Origin: Oscillospiraceae bacterium | Lineage (GTDB): Bacteria > Bacillota_A > Clostridia > Oscillospirales > Oscillospiraceae | Direction of reading: 5' to 3' | DNA: 17,819 nt | NCBI GenBank assembly: GCA_024690695.1 | Contig: JAILOS010000056.1 | Coordinates: forward strand, 1-17,819 | In this document: positions 1 to 8,900 of the stretch, piece after piece | Layout of the letters: each line of letters opens with the position of its first letter | How positions within the stretch are numbered: the stretch's first letter is position 1 | Notes under the pieces: generated by a model | Told to the model about the DNA's origin: nothing | Databases searched by the model: none | What the model saw: the letters and a program-made list of their open reading frames with translations, nothing else | Position numbers and translations under genes: made by a program

Positions 1-737
1 ACGAGCTGGTCTCCGGCAACGAGATGGGCGTGCTGCTGCTCGACTATATCTGCGCCGGCCGCATCGAGCAGGGCACCATGCCTGAGAAGCCCGTGGCCGT
101 CATGTCTCTGGTCTCCACGCCCCTGGCCGACGCCGTGGCGGAGCACTACGGCGTGGAGCTGCGCCATGTGCTGACCGGCTTCAAGTGGATCGGCGATCAG
201 ATCGCCCGCCTCGAGGCCGACGGCGAGGTCGATCGCTTCATCTTCGGCTTTGAGGAGAGCTACGGCTACCTGGCCGGCCCCTACGTGCGCGACAAGGACG
301 CCGTCATCGCCTCCATGCTCATCTGCGAGATGGCCGCCTACTACCGCTCCATTGGCTCCTCCATCAAGCAGAGGCTGGAAGAGATCTATGCCCAGTACGG
401 CCGCTACCTCAACAAGGTGGACTCCTTCGAGTTCCCGGGCCTGACCGGCATGGACAAGATGGCCGCCATCATGCAGGGCCTGCGCGACAATCCCCCGAAG
501 GATTTTGCAAACATCGCTGTCGTCTCCGTGCAGGACTTCGCAAAGCCCGAGGAGACCGGCCTGCCCAAGGCAAATGTGCTCATCTACAAGCTTGCCGACG
601 GCTCCACCGTCATTGTGCGCCCCTCCGGCACCGAGCCCAAGATCAAGACCTACTTCACCACCAAGGGCAAAGACCTGGCCGAAGCCCAGGCGAAGAAGGA
701 ACAGCTGGCCGAGGCCTGCAAGCCCCTGCTCTCCTGA
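1..737 (+). CDS. Phosphoglucomutase/phosphomannomutase, C-terminal part (5' end outside window)
   Basis: This is an alpha-D-phosphohexomutase, which interconverts hexose-1- and hexose-6-phosphates in the cytoplasm to feed glycolysis and sugar-nucleotide synthesis. The frame is open from base 3, which encodes ELVSGNEMG before any start codon, so the gene begins upstream. The sugar-binding loop GFEESYGYL (about 247-273) and the C-terminal phosphate-binding loop RPSGTEPKIKTY (about 619-654) are both intact. The catalytic serine loop and metal-binding loop lie outside the window. Third positions are almost all C or G, as in a highly expressed housekeeping gene. The stop is TGA at 735-737. Family assignment is secure. 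Glucose versus mannose specificity cannot be decided from this fragment, though the EESYGYL form is usual for phosphoglucomutases. Confidence 0.93.
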   Translation, partial: ELVSGNEMGVLLLDYICAGRIEQGTMPEKPVAVMSLVSTPLADAVAEHYGVELRHVLTGFKWIGDQIARLEADGEVDRFIFGFEESYGYLAGPYVRDKDAVIASMLICEMAAYYRSIGSSIKQRLEEIYAQYGRYLNKVDSFEFPGLTGMDKMAAIMQGLRDNPPKDFANIAVVSVQDFAKPEETGLPKANVLIYKLADGSTVIVRPSGTEPKIKTYFTTKGKDLAEAQAKKEQLAEACKPLLS

Positions 738-898
738 GCGAAGCGCTCTGCGATACGACGTTCCCGCGCTCTGCCGCGACGCGCGTTTTCGGGAAAGGCT
801 CTTCCGGCCCGACCTGCCGGCGGCCTGCTTGCGGTAAACCCGGGAAACACCGGACATAACGCCGTTCTATATCGTTCAGAACGAAAGGGAGGAACGCC

Positions 899-1936
899 AT
901 GTTTTCGTTGAAAGGACCGAAATTGAAGATCCTCGCCGCGGTGCTGGCCGTGATCAGCCTGGCCGCCGGGATCTACGTGAGCTTTTTCCAGTCGCGAGGC
1001 TTTGTCAAAACCACGGGCACGATCATTGACCTGCGGGAGGACAGCGCCGGAGAGGGTTCGACCTTCTATCCGACGGTGGAGTATACCGTGGACGGTAAAA
1101 CCTATACCGCGGAGCTGAAGCAGGGCAGCGGGTCCTACAAGCTGGGCGAAACTATCACCGTCATGTACGATCCGCAGGATCCCGCAACGGCCGTCGGAGG
1201 CAGAGGCTTCGGCCTGTACTTTATCTGCGTCGGCGCCGTGATCCTGGCTGTCGTCCTCGTTTCCACGGTCAGAGAGAAGAAAAGCCGGCAGCAGGCGAAG
1301 GAGCTGCGCGAATCACGGGGGAGCAGAGACTATGCCCCCTCCGTGCAGGGCGAGGAGCGCGAGGTCTATTTCCTGACGGATATGGGGACGCCGAAATACG
1401 GCCACCGCATCGAGGACGGCGCCCGCCGCGTACTATACGAGGCGAAGATGACGAAGTTTACTCTGACCACGCCCTACGGCTTCGACTTCATCGACCACGA
1501 GCACGGCACCGTCACGCCGCACCTCGTGGGCCACGAGGAGGAGACGGACTGGGGCGGCGGCATTCTGCTGGACAACCACTACACCTTCGAGCTGGACGGC
1601 GTGGACGTGTGGAAGCACCTGAAGGAAAACGGCATCGGCGCCGAGACCGAACGCATGGACGGCTCGATCTGGCCGCGCTACCGCGTGACGCGGGACGGCG
1701 CGGAGATCGCGACGATCGAATCCAGCAGCCAGTACGTCCACGAGGAGGACGCCGCGGCGCACAGCGTCATGAATAAGATCGCGGCGCCGGGCTTTTATCG
1801 CATCTGGACGCGCGAGGAGTACCTGGACGCCGTCTTCGCGGTCGCCATGGCCTTCGCCCGTACCGGCGCGCTCAACGACGAGGGCGGCGGCTTCGGGAAG
1901 CAGATCCGGCAGTCTTTTCAATCCAAACGCGGATAA
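899..1936 (+). CDS. DUF3592-type membrane protein with extra C-terminal domain
   Basis: This 345-residue envelope protein has unknown function. A hydrophobic segment lies at about 9-29. It is followed by an extracytoplasmic DUF3592-like beta domain (about 36-100) with the family pattern T-G-x-I, P-x-V-E-Y, then G-E-x-I-x-V-x-Y-D-P. A second transmembrane helix (about 103-122) and a basic KKSRQQ linker come next. The remaining 200 residues are soluble and Trp/Asp/Glu-rich. Their strand-rich look, with a late hydrophobic helix (AVFAVAMAFA), resembles the tubby/LURP-one-like fold, but that is a low-confidence impression. A GGGAGG ribosome binding site at 887-892 with 6-nt spacing supports the ATG at 899. 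An inverted repeat CGTTCT...AGAACG (863-883) lies just ahead of it. The next gene encodes another DUF3592-like domain, so the two may be related by duplication. Confidence 0.72.
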   Translation: MFSLKGPKLKILAAVLAVISLAAGIYVSFFQSRGFVKTTGTIIDLREDSAGEGSTFYPTVEYTVDGKTYTAELKQGSGSYKLGETITVMYDPQDPATAVGGRGFGLYFICVGAVILAVVLVSTVREKKSRQQAKELRESRGSRDYAPSVQGEEREVYFLTDMGTPKYGHRIEDGARRVLYEAKMTKFTLTTPYGFDFIDHEHGTVTPHLVGHEEETDWGGGILLDNHYTFELDGVDVWKHLKENGIGAETERMDGSIWPRYRVTRDGAEIATIESSSQYVHEEDAAAHSVMNKIAAPGFYRIWTREEYLDAVFAVAMAFARTGALNDEGGGFGKQIRQSFQSKRG

Positions 1937-2009
1937 AGCAAAACAATATTGATAACAGTAGGAACGCAGCAAGACGTACGCCATCATCGCAGTCGTTGCC
2001 GCCGCGCTT

Positions 2010-2291
2010 GTGATCGGCCTTGTTTTCAACGATAGGCGCAGCAAGGCGATCAACGAAAGAGGGATCGAAGCAGACGCCGTCGTATCCCGTATCAAGGAGA
2101 TCGAGAGCACGAACGAAGACGGCAGCAGAGACGTGAGCTGCGAGTATTTTGTCAAGTACCGGAACGGGGCGGGCGAGACCGTGGAAGCCAAGCCGGGCAA
2201 CCCGCCGCGCTTCATAACGGAAGGCGCCGGGCTGCGCATGAAATATCAGCCCGAAAAGCCGAAATACGCGCTGATCGTCAAAAAGGATTAA
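2010..2291 (+). CDS. Small DUF3592-like membrane protein, start damaged or non-canonical
   Basis: The first usable start is GTG at 2010, giving 93 residues: NDRRSKAINERG, then a domain with V-S-R-I, C-E-Y-F-V-K-Y and M-K-Y-Q-P-E-K-P motifs like the DUF3592 domain of the preceding gene. The frame stays open upstream to a TAG at 1959-1961. That untranslated stretch encodes SKTYAIIAVVAAAL, which completes an ideal membrane helix continuing into VIGLVF. GTG 2010 therefore starts inside the helix and has no ribosome binding site, and no ATG, GTG or TTG is available earlier in frame. Either the N-terminus has been lost by mutation, a base is wrong in the assembly, or a non-standard start is used. 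Its function is unknown. It ends at the SD of the lipoprotein gene, so the two are probably co-transcribed. Confidence 0.6.
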   Translation: MIGLVFNDRRSKAINERGIEADAVVSRIKEIESTNEDGSRDVSCEYFVKYRNGAGETVEAKPGNPPRFITEGAGLRMKYQPEKPKYALIVKKD

Positions 2292-2305
2292 CGGAGGATA
2301 TGCCA

Positions 2306-4444
2306 ATGAAAAAACTGCTCTGCCTGCTGCTGACGGCAGCGATGATCCTCTCCTGCGCAGCCTGCGGAACGCTGCAGGAGACGGCGGAGACGCCCGCCCC
2401 CGCGGTAGAAACCGAGCCTGAGCCAACTCCTTCCGCCCCTGAAACCACGGCGGAGCCGAAGGCCGCCGGCCCCTTCTCCCCGGAGGGCGACTTGATCTTT
2501 GAGCACAACGGCGTAAAGGTGAGCACCGCCGGTCTGGCGTTCGACCCCATGTACGAGGGGTACGTGCCCATCGTGTGGATCGACATAGAGAACGCCGGGA
2601 GCCAGGACGTCTGGCTCGGCGTCACGTTCGGCTCCGTCAACGGCGTCATGACAGGCGTCCGTATGAACGAGTACTACATGGAGGACGGCGAGTGTTACGG
2701 CGGCAGCGAGGATTTTGGTACGGCCGTTCCCGCCGGGGAGACCGTCCGGCGCGCTCTGGGCTATTCGAAACAGGAAGCGCCCGGTATCCATATGGACAGC
2801 CTCGACGAAATGGAGCTCTGCTTCACGCTGGCGCCGGATGAATGGACCGCGCCGACGTATGTCTCGGAGCCTGTGATCATCAGCACGGGAGAGCTTTTTG
2901 ATCTGCCGGATATCGCCGGACTCGGCACCGTCGTGCTCGACAACGACGTGCTGACGCTTGTGCTCGGCGAACAGGACTACGAAGACTGGTCCGGTCCCGT
3001 CGTGTACGTTTACGTCGAAAACAAATCCGATCGCTGCATCGGCCTGTTCCCGGAGAGCTCCGTAACGGACGGCGTTGCCTGCGATTACCTGTACGGCGGC
3101 TTCCAGGCGGCGCCCGGAAAGCTGGCCGTCGGCAGCGTCATGTTTGACGGCGAGGCAAGAGAGCTCAAGGGCTTTGAAGAGCTGAGCATGACCTTCAGCC
3201 TCGGCGTTGCGGAGACCGGCAGCGATCTCTACAATATGGAGTTCACCACGCTCGAGCCGGTCAGCGTCAAGTACCCGCCGCAGGTCTGGGGCGAGTACGA
3301 AAACGGCGGCCTGCGCATGGAGCTCCAGCCCAAATACAACGGCCTCGTCACGGTGGAAACGCCGGAGAACGACGAAAACGGCGTCCTGTTTTCCGTCTCC
3401 GAAACCGCCTCGCTGCAGGCCGGCGGCGAGGGCATGGGCTGGCTGTTCTCCGTCTGCCGGATCAGTGAGGAAGAGCTTCACGAGCTGCTCTGCTTCGATA
3501 TGTCCGGCATGGAGATCTTTGCAAAGGACGGAGACGGGAACCACTATCTGTTCTGCCGCCCGACCGACGTCCGCTATGCGCGCGCCACGACCGAGGAGAT
3601 GCAGCGCGACGCGGAAACCTGGTCGATGCTCTGCGAATGGGCGGACAGCATGAAGGATACGCTGTCGAACGCAAACGAACTCGAATGGGAGAGCTTCGAT
3701 ACCTATTCCTATCCGGCCATGCTTATCGCCCGGGCCGCCTGGGAAAAGGGCGTGACGAGCTATCTTGCCACGACGGAATATATGGACGCGGACGCGAAGG
3801 CCGTGGACGGCACGCCCTTTGCGGAATACGTCCTCCATGGCGGCTTCTGGGAGATCGGTCGCGAGGAGCTGCCGGACGATGATTATCTGACGGGCGAAAA
3901 CCTCGTCCTCGGCTTCCCGGACGAAGACGTGCATCTGCATTTCTACCCGGTGGACGGCGGCTACGTCATCCTTGACGACGGCGAGAACGAGACGATTTAT
4001 CAGGGCTGGGGGAACGACGACGGGATCAGCGTTTACGAGGCCATGCTGGGCTGGTACTACGCCGCGGCGGAGAAGAGCGGCGTCAAGCCCGCCGACGAGA
4101 GCCTCACGCCTTTCCTGGGACAGTGGCATGAGAAGATCGCCGGCCGCGGCACGATAACCGTCGCCCGGAGCCCGGCTCCCGGCAAGGTGAAAATCTCGGT
4201 CGAATGGCCGGACAGCGCTGCCGTACACAGCACCTGGACCATGATCGCCGCCCTCACGGAGGACGGAAAGCTCGTCTATGAAAACGGAACGTTTGAAACC
4301 GTCGAGACCGACGAGAATGGCGAGAGCTGGGTGATCGACAGCGACTGGGGCTTGACGGGTGAGCTGTCCTTCAGCGGAGACGGCGAGCTCTGCTGGTACG
4401 ACGCGCACGCCGAGGGAGACGGCCTCAGCACCTTCGTCCGATAA
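2306..4444 (+). CDS. Large lipoprotein: two tandem Ig-like domains plus lipocalin-like C-terminus
   Basis: This 712-residue protein is predicted to be secreted and membrane-anchored; its function is unknown. The signal peptide is MKKLLCLLLTAAMILSCAACG. Lipidation could occur at Cys17 (I-L-S-C fits the lipobox better) or Cys20. A Pro/Glu/Thr-rich linker (about 25-50) follows. Residues about 60-178 and 205-322 are two copies of one beta-sandwich domain of the DUF4352-like Ig type; both run through a Tyr/Val-rich strand ending in EN, a Gly-rich turn, A-x-G-x, then S-x-x-L or ELSMTF. A middle region is rich in Trp, Tyr and acidic residues. The last ~110 residues (L-x-P-F-L-G-Q-W-H ... E-L-S-F-S-G-D-G) look like the lipocalin-like domain common at the end of clostridial lipoproteins. 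GGAGG at 2293-2297 is 8 nt from ATG 2306 but only 2 nt from ATG 2300, so 2306 is chosen. Confidence 0.75.
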   Translation: MKKLLCLLLTAAMILSCAACGTLQETAETPAPAVETEPEPTPSAPETTAEPKAAGPFSPEGDLIFEHNGVKVSTAGLAFDPMYEGYVPIVWIDIENAGSQDVWLGVTFGSVNGVMTGVRMNEYYMEDGECYGGSEDFGTAVPAGETVRRALGYSKQEAPGIHMDSLDEMELCFTLAPDEWTAPTYVSEPVIISTGELFDLPDIAGLGTVVLDNDVLTLVLGEQDYEDWSGPVVYVYVENKSDRCIGLFPESSVTDGVACDYLYGGFQAAPGKLAVGSVMFDGEARELKGFEELSMTFSLGVAETGSDLYNMEFTTLEPVSVKYPPQVWGEYENGGLRMELQPKYNGLVTVETPENDENGVLFSVSETASLQAGGEGMGWLFSVCRISEEELHELLCFDMSGMEIFAKDGDGNHYLFCRPTDVRYARATTEEMQRDAETWSMLCEWADSMKDTLSNANELEWESFDTYSYPAMLIARAAWEKGVTSYLATTEYMDADAKAVDGTPFAEYVLHGGFWEIGREELPDDDYLTGENLVLGFPDEDVHLHFYPVDGGYVILDDGENETIYQGWGNDDGISVYEAMLGWYYAAAEKSGVKPADESLTPFLGQWHEKIAGRGTITVARSPAPGKVKISVEWPDSAAVHSTWTMIAALTEDGKLVYENGTFETVETDENGESWVIDSDWGLTGELSFSGDGELCWYDAHAEGDGLSTFVR

Positions 4445-4474
4445 AGGACGCTGCTCCGCTCCGCAGTATCAAGA

Positions 4475-4532
4475 AAACGGCACAGGCATTCGGAGACCGC
4501 GCAAGCGGCTTTTCCGGGCACCTGTGCCGTTT
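4475..4532. terminator. Nested hairpin, probable (bidirectional) terminator
   Basis: A perfect 12-bp inverted repeat pairs AAACGGCACAGG (4475-4486) with CCTGTGCCGTTT (4521-4532). Its loop holds a second hairpin CCGC-GCAA-GCGG (4497-4508) with a GNRA tetraloop. The downstream T run is only three on the + strand; on the - strand the stem ends in TTTT. Its position between the lipoprotein stop and the next operon fits a terminator, but a structured 5' element of that operon is also possible. Confidence 0.5.
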
Positions 4533-4592
4533 CCGCCGGTTGAAGAGAAGAGACGGAAGCGCATATTGCGCGGTATTCAAGCGCGTTTTGAG

Positions 4593-4621
4593 TTGCCTTC
4601 TTCGTCAAGATGTGATACAGT
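4593..4621 (+). promoter_or_regulatory. Candidate sigma-A promoter for the GAF-ABC/partner-switch operon
   Basis: TTGCCT (4593-4598) and TACAGT (4616-4621) are separated by 17 bp. The -10 is preceded by TGA, giving an extended -10 (TGNTACAGT). Each hexamer matches consensus at 4 of 6. A TATAAA at 4634-4639 is an alternative -10 but has no good -35. The site lies 58 bp upstream of the start at 4679. Visual call only. Confidence 0.4.
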
Positions 4622-4678
4622 AAATTGAAAAAGTATAAACCAACGGTTTTCCCAAAAGCAGAAGGAGAGTATTCGGAA

Positions 4679-5899
4679 ATGGCGGAAGAAAAACGCTTTG
4701 CCAGGGCGACCTGGCAGATCATGGAACAGCTGCTGGAGGTAGACAATCTTGAGGACGCGCTTTCGCTGAGCCTGGAGACAATCGTCAAGACCCTCAACAG
4801 CGAGGCCGGCGCGATCTGGTTTCTCGATCCGAAGACGGATCGTCTGAGCCCGCTGTTCCACATCGGTCCCGCGGACATCTCCAACATTACGGTGGAAAAC
4901 GGCTTCGGGCTGGAGGGCCTTGTCACCAAAACCGGCAAATCCGTCATTGTGGAAGACGCGGCCAATGACGCGCGCTTCGACGGCACGGTGTTTGACGACG
5001 CGGGCCTCGTCACAAAGACGATGATCTGCGTGCCGCTGAACAATCTGCACGATGTGATCGGCTGCGTACAGGTCATCAACAAAAAGGACGGCTCTCTTTA
5101 CGACGCCGAGGAGCTGCAGCTGTGCGAGCGCATGGCGTCTCTGGCCGCGATCACGATCGACGAGAAGGGCCTGATTGTCGATCTCGGCGAAAAAAAGGAG
5201 GTGCTGGCCGTCCTCCGGGACGTGACCAAGGAGTTTTCTTCGGGCGACGGCGTGCTGCAGGTCCTCAAAGGGATCAATCTTGAGGTCTATAAGAATGAAT
5301 TTGTGGTCGTGCTGGGCGAATCCGGCTGCGGCAAATCCACGATGATGAACATCCTCGGCGGTATGGACTTTCTGACCGACGGGACGCTGACGATCGAAGG
5401 AAAGGACTTCTCCCATCCCAGCGATGCGGAGCTGACGAAATACCGCCGCGAGACCGTAGGCTTCATCTTCCAGGCCTATAACCTGATGCCCAACCTGACG
5501 GCGCTGGAGAATGTACAGTTCATCGCAGAGCTGGTGGAGCATCCCATGAGCGCGGAGGAAGCGATCGGGAAGGTCGGGCTCGGCTCGCGGGCGAACAATT
5601 ATCCCGGCCAGATGTCCGGCGGACAGCAGCAGCGCGTGTCAATCGCACGCGCGATCGTCAAGCGTCCGCAGCTCATTCTGGCTGACGAGCCGACGGCGGC
5701 GCTGGACTATACGACCAGCATCGAGGTGCTGTCGGTGATCGAGGAGATCGTGCGCAGCGAGGGCGCCACAGTCATGATGGTCACCCACAACCCGGAGATC
5801 GCCAAAATGGCCGACCGGGTCGTGAAGGTGAGAAACGGCAGGATTGCCAGCATCAAAAAGAACATGCATCCGCTGCACGCGGAAGAGCTCGTCTGGTAA
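4679..5899 (+). CDS. ABC exporter ATPase with N-terminal GAF sensor domain
   Basis: This 406-residue protein is the ATPase of a MacB/LolD-type exporter with a fused sensor. Residues about 10-165 form a GAF domain ([43 protein letters not shown]). Residues about 175-395 form the ABC domain: Walker [10 protein letters not shown] (213-221), Q-loop IFQAYNL, signature SGGQQQR (313-319), Walker B with ADEPTAALD (Asp336, Glu337), and switch His370. ABC ATPases of this class normally lack a GAF domain, so ATP-driven transport is probably gated by a small ligand or signal. The upstream in-frame TTG at 4625 has no SD, while ATG 4679 has AGGAG at 4663-4667 (11-nt spacing). The permease follows after 6 bp. 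The ligand cannot be deduced. Confidence 0.9.
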   Translation: MAEEKRFARATWQIMEQLLEVDNLEDALSLSLETIVKTLNSEAGAIWFLDPKTDRLSPLFHIGPADISNITVENGFGLEGLVTKTGKSVIVEDAANDARFDGTVFDDAGLVTKTMICVPLNNLHDVIGCVQVINKKDGSLYDAEELQLCERMASLAAITIDEKGLIVDLGEKKEVLAVLRDVTKEFSSGDGVLQVLKGINLEVYKNEFVVVLGESGCGKSTMMNILGGMDFLTDGTLTIEGKDFSHPSDAELTKYRRETVGFIFQAYNLMPNLTALENVQFIAELVEHPMSAEEAIGKVGLGSRANNYPGQMSGGQQQRVSIARAIVKRPQLILADEPTAALDYTTSIEVLSVIEEIVRSEGATVMMVTHNPEIAKMADRVVKVRNGRIASIKKNMHPLHAEELVW

Positions 5900-5905
5900 A
5901 CGGCG

Positions 5906-8900
5906 ATGAAGAGGACACAAATCAAGGATACTGTCCGGAATATCCGTAAGCAGCTCGTCTCGTTTTTTTCCATCATCGTGATCGCGCTGCTCGGCGTTTC
6001 GATTTTTCTCGGACTGAATTATTCCTCCTGCGCCATCGCCCGTAACGGCTCGGAGTTCTTTGCGCAGCAGCATTTCCGCGATATCGAGATGATCTCGACG
6101 CTTCTTTTCACGGAAGAAGATCTGAACGTCATACGGGAAACGGAAGGCGTTGCGGACGTTGAACCCGTCTGGATGGTCGGTGCCGCGGCGTCCTCCGGAG
6201 GAGACCGCGTGGACGTGAACGTCGTTTCCGTGACCGGACGCTTGAATCTCCCGGTGCTGATCGAAGGCCGTCTGCCCGAAAACGGGACGGAATGCGCCGT
6301 CGAGCAGAAGCTGGCCGAAAAGATGGGCTGGACGGTCGGCAGCGAGATCCGGCTGCAGAACACGGCCGGTTCGACCGTGCAGTATCTCAACGGCGAGCGC
6401 TTCGTGATGACCGGCGTTGCCAACCATCCCGATCACAGCAACACCATGGTGACCGACACGTTTTATATCCTGGTTACACCGGACGCCTTTGACCGGGAGG
6501 CGCTGGACGGCTGCTTCATGCGTGCGGAGATCGCCGTGGAAGGCGCCGGGACAGACCGGTTTTCCGAGACCTATAAGGAAATAACCGAGGCTGTGCGGGA
6601 ACGCCTGGAGGCGCTTGCGCTTTCCGGACCGGGCAGACGCGACGAGGAGATACACGAACAATACAGCGCAGAGATCGAAGACAGGCAAAGGGAGCTGGAC
6701 GACGGAAAGAAAGCTCTCGAGGAGGGCAGGGCCGAGCTCGACGAGGGATGGGCCGCCTGCGCCGAAGGCGAACGGGAGCTGATCTCGGCCGATGAGGAGC
6801 TGGAAGAGGCCGCCCGTCAGCTCGACGACGCGAAGGCGGAGCTGGAGAGCGCGGAAAAGCAGTTGTCTGAGGCAAAAACCACGCTGGAGGACGGCGAGGC
6901 CCGGCTGAAAGACGCCGCCGGTCAGCTGTCCGCCGCCCGCAGAAAGCTGAACAACGGCTGGAATGAGCTGGAAGACGCCAAAGCGCAGATCCGCGACGGA
7001 ATACGCGGCGCGGCGGAAAGAGTGCTGGGAGACGGCGCCGGCCTGATCAACTGGGCCGACAGACAGACCGTCGACCTGGACGCCGGTCCCGCGACGGCTA
7101 TGACGCTGCAAATTACGGAAACGTACAGCTTCGACATGAACCTTTCGCTGGATTCCATCGCGGCGTCGTTTGCCGATTCCGACGCAATCTCGGACGAGGT
7201 TCTTTTGCAGATCTACGAGATGAGGACCGGATCGCAGGAGGGCTTCGACGCCGCCGCCGAGCGGTCTGCGCTGAAGGCCGAAACGGTTCAGGCCGCCGCC
7301 GAGCTTGAGGGAAAGTATCATGAGCTGCACAGCGCCTGCAAGCAGTGGGACGAAGGCGACAGGCAGTTCTGGGACGGCCTGACGCTCTACTATGTCAACA
7401 AGAGAGAATACCGGATCGGTCTCGAGGCCTACGAGGAAGGACTCAGACAGTACGAAGAAGGCAAGGCTCGCTATGAGGAGGGCCTTGCGAGCTATGAGCA
7501 GGGGCTGCTGGACGTCGAAGAGGGAAGAAAGAAGCTGGAGGAGAGCAAACGGCAGCTCGAAGAAGGCGAGAAAGAATACGCGGACGGTCTCGCCCGGCTG
7601 AGCGACGGCGAGGAGCAGATCGCGGCCGCGCGCGAACGGCTCGATAAGCTCGATCCCTGCCGCTGGCTCGTGATGGATATGGACGGCAACGCCGGTTACG
7701 TCCAGATCAAGCTGGGCAGCAACAACCTGAAAAGTCTGGAAAGCACCTTTGCGACGCTGTTTGTTCTCGTCGGCGCTCTGGTTATTTTCGCGACCGTCAG
7801 CAAGATGGTGGACGAGCAGCGGACTCAGGTGGGAACTACGAAGGCGCTGGGCTTTTTCAAGCGGGAAATTTTCGCAAAATACCTCAGCTTCGGCGCCTTC
7901 GCGTCCGTGCTGGGGGCCGTCCTCGGCGTGCTGGCCGCGTATTTCGTCATGGAAGGCATCGCACTGGGAGGATATGACGACTATTCCGTTATCGATCTGA
8001 AGCGGCCCGCGATCACGCCCGTTCCGACCCTGATCGTGCTGCTGGCCGCCGCGGCTCTGGCTGTCGCCGCCGTTTGGGCGGCCTGCTCGCAGCTGCTGCG
8101 CACGCCGGCGATCCGGCTGATGCAGCCCAAGGTCCCCGCGGGCGCCGGAAAGAAAGGAAAAAACGGGAAGTCGCCCTTGTCGCTGTATTCCCGCCTGATC
8201 CTGCTGAATATGAAATCGGACTTCAAACGGGTGCTCGTGACGATCGTCAGCGTCGCCGGCTGCTGTGCGCTGGTCGTGATCGGCGTGACGATCAAATCGG
8301 CTCTGACAAGGTCTCTGGACAGACAGTTTGACGATATCGTGAAGTACGACTGGCGCGTCAATTTCAACCCCGAGGAATCGGAAACTGCCGAATCGGAGAT
8401 CAGGGCGCTGCTCGAAGAAGCCGGAACCGACTATACGTCGCTGTATTTCTCCAACGCCGCCTATCAGGTAGAAGAAATACAGGCTGCCGAGCTTTTCTGC
8501 GGCGATTTGGAAGAGATCGAAGATTTTTACCGGCTCAAAGACTGGAAGACCGGAGAAGACATGGAGGCCCCCGACAAAGGCATCCTGATCCAGCGGCGCG
8601 TTGCCGAGAGCTATGGGCTTGAAGAAGGCGAAGAGCTGGAGATCGCCCTCGGCGGCGTCAAATCGGCGACGGTGACCGTAGAAGGGATATTCGAGCATTA
8701 TATAGGCCGGCCTGTTTTCATGAGCCCCTCCGGCTTCGAGCGGAGCTTCGGAGAAAAATATGAACCGAACGTCTTTTTCGTTCGGCTCAACGGCGCCGAC
8801 GCCGGAAGGCTGGAGGACGCGCTGCGCTCTGTCAGGGGATTTGCGAGCATTACGTCGGCCGACTCCGGCAAGGCGGTGTTCAACGCCTCTGCCGGCACGA

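Noticed and set aside
736..795. Possible terminator after the phosphohexomutase (GAGCG-AAG-CGCTC at 736-748, and TTCCCG...CGGGAA at 761-795)
   Set aside because: Stems are short or have long GC-rich loops and no T run follows; not strong enough to call.
2288..4408. A 706-codon open frame on the - strand, antisense to the lipoprotein
   Set aside because: Same cause. The + strand frame has a signal peptide, lipobox and good ribosome binding site; the - strand product has none of these.
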